Shown here: in pieces, positions 59,801 to 64,000 of the stretch | Layout: each line of letters starts with the position of its first letter | Numbering within the stretch: the first letter of the stretch is position 1 | Source of the DNA: Adhaeribacter_A terreus | GTDB taxonomy: Bacteria > Bacteroidota > Bacteroidia > Cytophagales > Hymenobacteraceae | NCBI RefSeq assembly: GCF_042657365.1 | Contig: NZ_JBHSKT010000007.1 | Coordinates: 62,001-126,000, forward strand | Length of the DNA stretch: 64,000 nucleotides | Reading direction: 5' to 3' | The notes under the pieces: model-generated | The model's input: the letters and a program-made list of their open reading frames with translations, nothing else | What the model was told of the DNA's origin: nothing | Database searches by the model: none | Position numbers and translations under genes: made by a program

Positions 59801-62091
59801 GCCGCAACCGGTTGACCGGTATTGTTAATGGTAGAATTGCCCGGCTGGAAATTACCAGTAGCAATGTTCACAAAATTCGGATTGGCAGATAAACTGTTCT
59901 GATCGAAAGCGCCGCCGCTTACAGCTTTCCAGTCGGCCAGAGTTGGTCTGTCTGTGCCCGCGAAGCTGCCAATGTTTCCGGCTGGTGCATATAAAACGTT
60001 GTTGTTGCTGGTAATTGCTGAAGCAGGTGCATCGAAATAAAGCGCATGTTTGTTACCGGTTCCGGCTGTAATGCTGATAATATTGTTGATGAACCGTACG
60101 TTTACCGCTGTAGTCTGCTGGTGAAAACCACGTAAATTACCGGTGTTGGCGGCGTTATCTAAATTTACGGTATTGTGATAGTAATAGGCTCCGTCGCTGC
60201 CGCTGTTATGCAGGGCATAAATTCCGCCCTGGTTATTAATATTATAGAGCAGGTTGTTCTTTACAATATTTTCGGAACCGGCGGGGGCATCTGAACTTGA
60301 TATGCTAATGCCATAAACATCCGTATTAATAGAAGGTGCGGTGGCTATATCGTGGGTATTGTGGATCCGGTTTTTGCTGATAATGCTTAACTGAGAATTA
60401 CCGGATAATTGAATGCCATAAAACTCGTTTCCTCCCGAATTGCGGGTTGGGCGGCTCAGGTCGTTTCCTTGTACCAAAGTGCCTTTTGCAACGGCCACTT
60501 TTATACCAAAAACATAAAAATCTCTGATCGTATTGTTTTTGATCTGGTTATTTCCGGTGGCAGTAAGTGCGCTGTTCAGGTAAATGCTGGTATAGCCGCC
60601 TGAAATGGTGTTGCCTGAAATGATATTATTGCTGCCGGTGTTGCCAGAAGTTATATCATCTATTTTGTTGGAGAAAACAATTCCAAGGTTGGTTGCTTCT
60701 GTAATGCCGGCAGCTGCAATAGTAATGGTGTTGTTGCTGATCGTATTGTTGTCGGCGCTGTTCATGAAGTGAACGCCCCAGCCAAAACTGTTATTGCTGG
60801 CTTCGATCTCGAAATTATCCAGCTTAATAAAGTCGGCTCCGTTCAGGCTGATCACCGGACGATTGGAAGCCGCGGAATTGAAGCTGATCTTATTACTATT
60901 GCCGTTGAATGTAATGGTGTTGGTTGCGCTGGCGCCCGGAATCGGGTTAAAAATTACCTGCTCATTGTAAGGGCCTGTTCCAGCAACCACATTAACCGTT
61001 ACCGGCCCGGAAACACCTTTACAGGTAATATCAGAAACGAAAGCGGCAAAAGACTGATAGTTGGTAGCTGAAGCCGGGCTGTTTTTATCGATTGTATAAA
61101 TGCCGGTAAACGGAGCTACCGTAGTTGTAACCTGCACGCTTCCGGAAGCAGCTGTATTGGTGCCGCAGCTTATTTCTGCACGGTAAAAAGTAGTTGCCGT
61201 TTGCGATGTTGTTAAACGGTCACTGGTTGCGCCGGTAATATTGGTCCAGCCGGTTGTGCCGTTCGGAGAAGATTGCCACTGATAGGTTAAGCCGCTCGCG
61301 AGGGTATTGCCGCTAAGGCTTAGCTCAAAAGGTGCATTAACGCATGCTGTTGGGCTGGAACTAACAGCTGTGCCTGCATTTGGAGTGCCGGAACAGGCCG
61401 GATACGGCGTAATATCAATACCGAAGTTTGGCCAGCCATTGGTATCCTGGGTGCCGGAAGTAGCCGCGGCGTTTGCCGTAATTAACTTTTTATGGCCCGG
61501 AACAGGACCAGAGCTGGTAGTATATACTTCAATACCGGTATTGAATGACAAGAACTGAACCTCTACGATCAGGGTGCGGGTATTGTCGTAGTTGAAAGGC
61601 GTATCCAGATCGATGTAGAACCAACCGCCGACAGTTGCATTGCCGGTAATGGTTTTAGACGGGCTGTTCACTACCTGGGTAAGGCCCGTATAGAAATCGA
61701 GGCTTCCGGTACCCGGAAATACAGTTGCTGCCGTTTGCCCCATAAGTACCTTTAAATTGGTAAATGTTCCGGATGCATTTGCTACCGAGTTCCGGAAATA
61801 AATACGGGTTATAGTGCCTGGAATAGGCGCTGTTCCGAAATCGGTGGGTAAGTAAAGGAACTGGGTTTTATATGCATTGGCAGAATTGAATAAATTATTG
61901 GTTTTAGTGGTTCCGCCCCCTTTGCTGTAGCCTGGCGTTTGTGCCTTGGCTTCGGGTAAACTGGTAGTGAGCAACGCTGCCATAAAAAGGAATAGCAGCG
62001 AAAGGTTGCCCAGCTTCTTGGTTAAAGCTGCATGCAAAGCCGGTTTTATCCAGTAAAAGGACGCCGGCTGTAACTGTAATGGGATAATCAT
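56863..62091 (-). CDS. Giant secreted beta-helix protein with Por sorting domain
   Basis: 1742 residues. Signal peptide (about 30-52; LSLLFLFMAALLTTS to KAQ). Two long tandem modules of about 430-450 residues (about 335-790 and 890-1330) each open with YTIDKNSPAS, then Asn-rich parallel beta-helix turns (NNTISNNTITI, GTLVQGNDLSRP / GTLIEGNDISRP) and close with a DDITGA-PDAGAYEF-like end. CARDB/Ig-like segments follow each, then a jelly-roll-like domain (about 1490-1640) shared with the next gene, and a type A Por sorting domain (about 1660-1742). Likely surface adhesin or polysaccharide-binding protein. Apart from the ends, no 29-bp element occurs in these 5.2 kb. Confidence 0.9.
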   Translation of the reverse strand: MIIPLQLQPASFYWIKPALHAALTKKLGNLSLLFLFMAALLTTSLPEAKAQTPGYSKGGGTTKTNNLFNSANAYKTQFLYLPTDFGTAPIPGTITRIYFRNSVANASGTFTNLKVLMGQTAATVFPGTGSLDFYTGLTQVVNSPSKTITGNATVGGWFYIDLDTPFNYDNTRTLIVEVQFLSFNTGIEVYTTSSGPVPGHKKLITANAAATSGTQDTNGWPNFGIDITPYPACSGTPNAGTAVSSSPTACVNAPFELSLSGNTLASGLTYQWQSSPNGTTGWTNITGATSDRLTTSQTATTFYRAEISCGTNTAASGSVQVTTTVAPFTGIYTIDKNSPASATNYQSFAAFVSDITCKGVSGPVTVNVVAGTGPYNEQVIFNPIPGASATNTITFNGNSNKISFNSAASNRPVISLNGADFIKLDNFEIEASNNSFGWGVHFMNSADNNTISNNTITIAAAGITEATNLGIVFSNKIDDITSGNTGSNNIISGNTISGGYTSIYLNSALTATGNNQIKNNTIRDFYVFGIKVAVAKGTLVQGNDLSRPTRNSGGNEFYGIQLSGNSQLSIISKNRIHNTHDIATAPSINTDVYGISISSSDAPAGSENIVKNNLLYNINNQGGIYALHNSGSDGAYYYHNTVNLDNAANTGNLRGFHQQTTAVNVRFINNIISITAGTGNKHALYFDAPASAITSNNNVLYAPAGNIGSFAGTDRPTLADWKAVSGGAFDQNSLSANPNFVNIATGNFQPGNSTINNTGQPVAAVTDDITGATRSTTTPDAGAYEFISPTTNDAGVVAVITPAAAVAPGASAVEVVIKNYGTAALTNASINWTVNSVAQTPYNWTGNLAPGASAAVTIGNYTFVTGLFALEVCTATPNGQTDGNTSNDCFTLNGTSCTPLAGTYTIDKNSPASTTNYQTIAAAVQNLTSCGVSAPVIFNVVAGTGPYNEQVILGTIPGATAVNTVKFEGNGNTISFAAATATTIRSVVRLDGTDFVTINNFQIEAADPTYGWGIHLLNGADNNTISNNTITIVSTSASENNTIGIVFTNSNTQVTLPGNSGNNNAIFGNTINGGYKGIQLNNIATVNSQNRILTNTIKDFHAYGISVVTAKGTLIEGNDISRPNRTIVNNPSYGIFLDNNATGTTISKNQIHNTHIGAATKTGAFYGITIFNSDGATGSENIVKNNLIYNINNTGAVYAFYTSGSDGVYYYHNSVDLDHGTNAGELRGFYQTTAATNIRFINNIISITGGTGAKTALYFQTTTSSITSNNNVLYVPAGNVGFFSAAVATLADWKTVNNNVYDQNSVADDPSYASVTTGNLQPTSALLNNIGQPVAAVTDDITGAPRHAATPDPGAYEFGANLNDVGVIAIGGPATTGCGLSNAETITITIKNFGSATQTTIPVSFSVNGTTIANETFTGSILGNATATYTFTAKANMSVPGPYAVVAKTILANDGNTSNDADTLSHPNALFASLPVNLDFETTNTGLPMLKTIVSTQAKITEGTGASNGTGSTKGLIMDGVNSFNWTIPTGIIDPWTANPDNFAGAYFCVSPGTGTPKDSLILTFDLKQLYKSVNANTNFRVTVNGVQEGPTYRPPFSGTPINWQKISVDLTSYINQSTIEIGLESNVKEEYDNGNGTANLIDNIELKRVAAPNTGISENTLQSNVVVYPNPSAGLFNLKVPVSTRNYKVEVMDLTGKVVKQQVVKNNSGAALLNLNGSAKGIYILKITSEGNVATRKLIVE

Positions 62092-62633
62092 TTTGTTGTT
62101 GGAAAAAATTGAAGGAATGGAACGGAATTACGGCAACTGTAAAAATTATAGCGTACGTGGGTGTATGTTAGTGATTTACAAGGATTAATGTTAGGAAATT
62201 TACTTCCTTTAATCGCAAAAGTGAAACAGGTGTGTATGAACAGGCCTTTTGTATCCATGAACACGGGTTATTTAAAAACACACGTGCGTAATTCTTTGTT
62301 TTTGAATATTGTCAGCATTTATTCCGGAAAAATTAAAGCCTGAAAATGACTAAGGATAAGATGTTTATGAGGATGTTACTAAGTTCTTCATGGCTACTTT
62401 TCTGAATCGTAATGGTGATTCTTTAGAGAAGTAAGCTGAATCCGAAAGTTCCATTAGAATGAAAACAAGCAGTAGTATAAAAAACGCTATGGTTTTCTGC
62501 CTGAAAACTGGTGATACTTAAAAACGCTAGCACTTTTATTTGAAAAACTGCTTACCGCCAACGAGGTCCTTCAGCGCTAAGCGCGCAAGCTTCGCGCTCC
62601 CGCGCTCACTTGTGCTCAGGATGACAGAACGTG

Positions 62634-62693
62634 AAAACGCTATGCTTTCAGGTCTCAAAAGTCAAAAACGGTATGCTTTCAGGCTTCAAAAGT
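62634..62693 (+). repeat. Tandem pair of 29-bp elements
   Basis: Two almost identical copies with the same GCTTTCAGG spacer, two bases apart, unlike the inverted pairs elsewhere. Confidence 0.85.
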
Positions 62694-62708
62694 CGGGTGC
62701 TGTTAAAC

Positions 62709-62741
62709 AAAAAAAAAGCAGGCCAAAGACCTGCTTTTTAG
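62709..62741 (-). terminator. Intrinsic terminator of the 62779 gene
   Basis: AAAAAGCAGGTC pairs with GGCCTGCTTTTTTT in the - strand reading. Confidence 0.82.
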
Positions 62742-62778
62742 TAAGCTTCCAGCAATTGCTGGCTCAGACTCTCACCTT

Positions 62779-64000
62779 TTAATGAATGATCAGTTTGCGG
62801 GTAGCGCTGTTGGCAGAACCGGTAATTTTCAGTACATAAATACCTTTGGCCAGATCTGTTAATTGCAGTTGCGCATTGCCTGCTGCTGAAGTTTGTTTCC
62901 GGATGGTTTTACCGGTCAGGTCCGTAATTTCAAGCGTGTACTTTTGAGCCGAAGCCGGTAAGTGCAGGTTGAATATTCCGGAAGAAGGGTTTGGATAAAC
63001 GACCACCAGATCTTGCAGCGAATTTTCTTTCGTGCCGTTGGTAGGGTTGCCCGATACGCGTACGTTGTCTATTAAATTGGCAGTGCCGTTTCCATTATCG
63101 TAAGCTTCTTTCACGCTGCTTTCCAGGCCAATTTGCATAATGCCCTGGCTGATGAAAGCGGTAAGCGGAATTTTAACGTGCTGCCATACGGCTGTGCCCC
63201 CTCCAAACGGCGGCCGATACGTAGTGCCAGCCTGGTTTCCGTTTACCGTTACCCGGAAGTTGGTATTGGCGTTCGAATCTTTAAACAGTTGTTTCAGGTC
63301 AAATTCCAGCCACATAGAATCGGTAGGCAGGTAACCCGTTGGGGTAACGCAGAAGTAAACGGCGGCAAAATTTTCCGGATTCTCGGCCCATGGGTCAAGT
63401 GTGCCAGTTGGTACTATCCAGGTAGAATCGGCCAAACCATCCATGATCATGCCTTTGCTGCCCGTGCCAAAACTGGCGCCAGCTCCATCGGTTATAGCCG
63501 AAAGGGTTTTGGTGCGCAATTGCATACCGTTTAAACTGCTTGCGGCACTTTCAAAATCTAAATCTAAAGGCAGGTTAGTATAAAGGGCATTGTTCAGGTA
63601 ATAAACCAGCGTGTCGTTGGAGTGGTCAGGATCGTTGGTTGCTCCGGAAATTACTTTTATCTCGTGGTTTCCAAAGGCTGTTAAATTGGCTCCCACCGGG
63701 AAGGTAAAATTGGTTCTGGCACCTGCGGCAATTGGTCCGGCAAACGTAGCTGAAACCGGTGTGCCGCCATTTACCTGAAACTGCATATTCACGTTCGAGA
63801 CCGGAGTGCTGCCAAGGTTTTCGAGTTCTACTTCTACTTTTTCGTTCGCGCTATAATTGCAGTATGTAGTAAGCGGAATAAATCTGGTTACTGCCAGGTT
63901 GTTGGTATTATTTACGATCTGCACATCATCGAAAGCAAAACCCTCGTCCTGGCCCCAGCTGTTAGCTCCAAAGGCGATCCGGATCTTTACAGAAGGTTTG
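62779..64000 (-). CDS. Por-sorted surface protein, C-terminal part (5' end outside window)
   Basis: The frame stays open through base 64000 (upstream codons read SWGQDEGFAFDDVQIVNN), so the gene starts outside; the GTG at 63924 is not a true start. At least 406 residues: part of a jelly-roll-like domain, CARDB-like segment (about 30-110 from the GTG), a second jelly-roll segment (about 125-290) and a type A Por sorting domain (about 300-381). The second jelly-roll and the tail are about 60-70% identical by eye to the end of the 56863 protein (FDLKQL, NANTNFRVTVNG, TYRPPF, DNGNGTANLIDN): tandem paralogues. A weak 29-bp element match (63500-63528) encodes LNGMQLRTKT. Confidence 0.88.
   Translation of the reverse strand, partial: KPSVKIRIAFGANSWGQDEGFAFDDVQIVNNTNNLAVTRFIPLTTYCNYSANEKVEVELENLGSTPVSNVNMQFQVNGGTPVSATFAGPIAAGARTNFTFPVGANLTAFGNHEIKVISGATNDPDHSNDTLVYYLNNALYTNLPLDLDFESAASSLNGMQLRTKTLSAITDGAGASFGTGSKGMIMDGLADSTWIVPTGTLDPWAENPENFAAVYFCVTPTGYLPTDSMWLEFDLKQLFKDSNANTNFRVTVNGNQAGTTYRPPFGGGTAVWQHVKIPLTAFISQGIMQIGLESSVKEAYDNGNGTANLIDNVRVSGNPTNGTKENSLQDLVVVYPNPSSGIFNLHLPASAQKYTLEITDLTGKTIRKQTSAAGNAQLQLTDLAKGIYVLKITGSANSATRKLIIH

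Larger units (their letters stand above)
996..62693. repeat. Dispersed polar 29-bp element, overview of all copies
   Basis: Consensus read by eye: AAAACGSTAKSSTTT, 7 variable bases (often GG in the middle), AAAAAST; the length is 29 in almost every copy. First bases of copies reading on +: 996, 2656, 3795, 3866, 6522, 6967, 7037, 13350, 14060, 16284, 17821, 20774, 21613, 22051, 23810, 25842 (weak), 31931, 34065, 34474, 35462, 36300, 38743, 42371, 44675 (5' end degenerate), 51566, 54553-type exceptions none, 56553, 56661, 62481, 62521, 62634, 62665. Lowest coordinate of copies reading on -: 1243, 9009, 9877, 9930, 12244, 19059, 23774, 27524, 29095, 29735, 29855, 31799, 36398, 38886, 39592, 41075, 41265, 43585, 44631, 45476, 48667, 54022, 54711, 56765, 63500 (weak). 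The two orientations are about balanced. Copies concentrate at gene ends, but about a third touch coding sequence. Function unknown. Confidence 0.88.
62092..62778. other. Gene-free region with four 29-bp elements
   Basis: 687 bp between two paralogous surface-protein genes. Four + copies: 62481, 62521, 62634 and 62665 (the last two in tandem, 31 bp apart). Also a GAGGTCCTTCAGCGC...GCTCAGGATGACAG repeat half (62562-62630) also present near 3838. No gene seen. Confidence 0.75.

Overview
The window looks like a chromosome segment of a Bacteroidota bacterium of the order Cytophagales, most likely Hymenobacteraceae (Adhaeribacter/Pontibacter-like). This is an inference. It rests on Por (type IX) secretion C-terminal sorting domains, promoter -7 boxes of the form TAnnTTTG with little Shine-Dalgarno signal, a tRNA-Gln/prs/rplY/pth cluster, OmpA-type lipoproteins and Bacteroidota-style intergenic palindromes. 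Genus cannot be settled from the sequence alone.

Layout. 1-3.2 kb: end of an unrecognised gene, a Por-sorted beta-helix protein and a gamma-carbonic anhydrase-like protein. 3.2-3.9 kb: gene-free, repeat-rich, with a nested stem-loop structure. 3.9-9.8 kb: radical SAM protein, endonuclease III, YjdF-like membrane protein, lipoprotein, two paralogous glycine-zipper OmpA proteins, a small barrel protein. 9.9-19.1 kb: accD, class I aldolase, coiled-coil OmpA lipoprotein, GyrI-like protein, CorC-type protein, dsbD, isoaspartyl peptidase. 19.2-23.8 kb: metallo-beta-lactamase-fold protein and small orphans. 23.8-27.4 kb: TonB receptor plus PepSY membrane protein behind a probable metal-responsive operator. 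27.5-34 kb: aspA, lipoprotein, typA, a decayed DUF559 gene between palindromes, SulP transporter. 34.4-38.6 kb: lipoprotein MsrB, small lipoprotein, AT-hook-like basic protein, metG. 38.9-45.3 kb: MacAB-TolC-like export operon and an MFS transporter. 45.7-51.4 kb: rhlE, then a Nudix + PLD-helicase-DUF3427 pair placed beside pth. 51.8-56.4 kb: rplY, prs, tRNA-Gln, purL. 56.8-64 kb: two paralogous Por-sorted surface proteins, the last cut by the window end.

The main unexplained signal is a polar 29-bp element found more than 50 times, about once per 1.2 kb. Its form is AAAACGSTAKSSTTT, seven variable bases, then AAAAAST. It lies mostly at gene ends, sometimes as inverted pairs forming terminator hairpins. 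It also lies inside genes at tolerant places (linkers, signal peptides, tails) and supplies several start and stop codons. Density, fixed length, polarity and placement resemble the DNA uptake sequences of Pasteurellaceae and Neisseriaceae; I propose, without proof, that it is an uptake-type or other genome-wide recognition sequence. The second candidate is the two-gene Nudix + PLD/helicase/DUF3427 module, which resembles antiphage defence cassettes.
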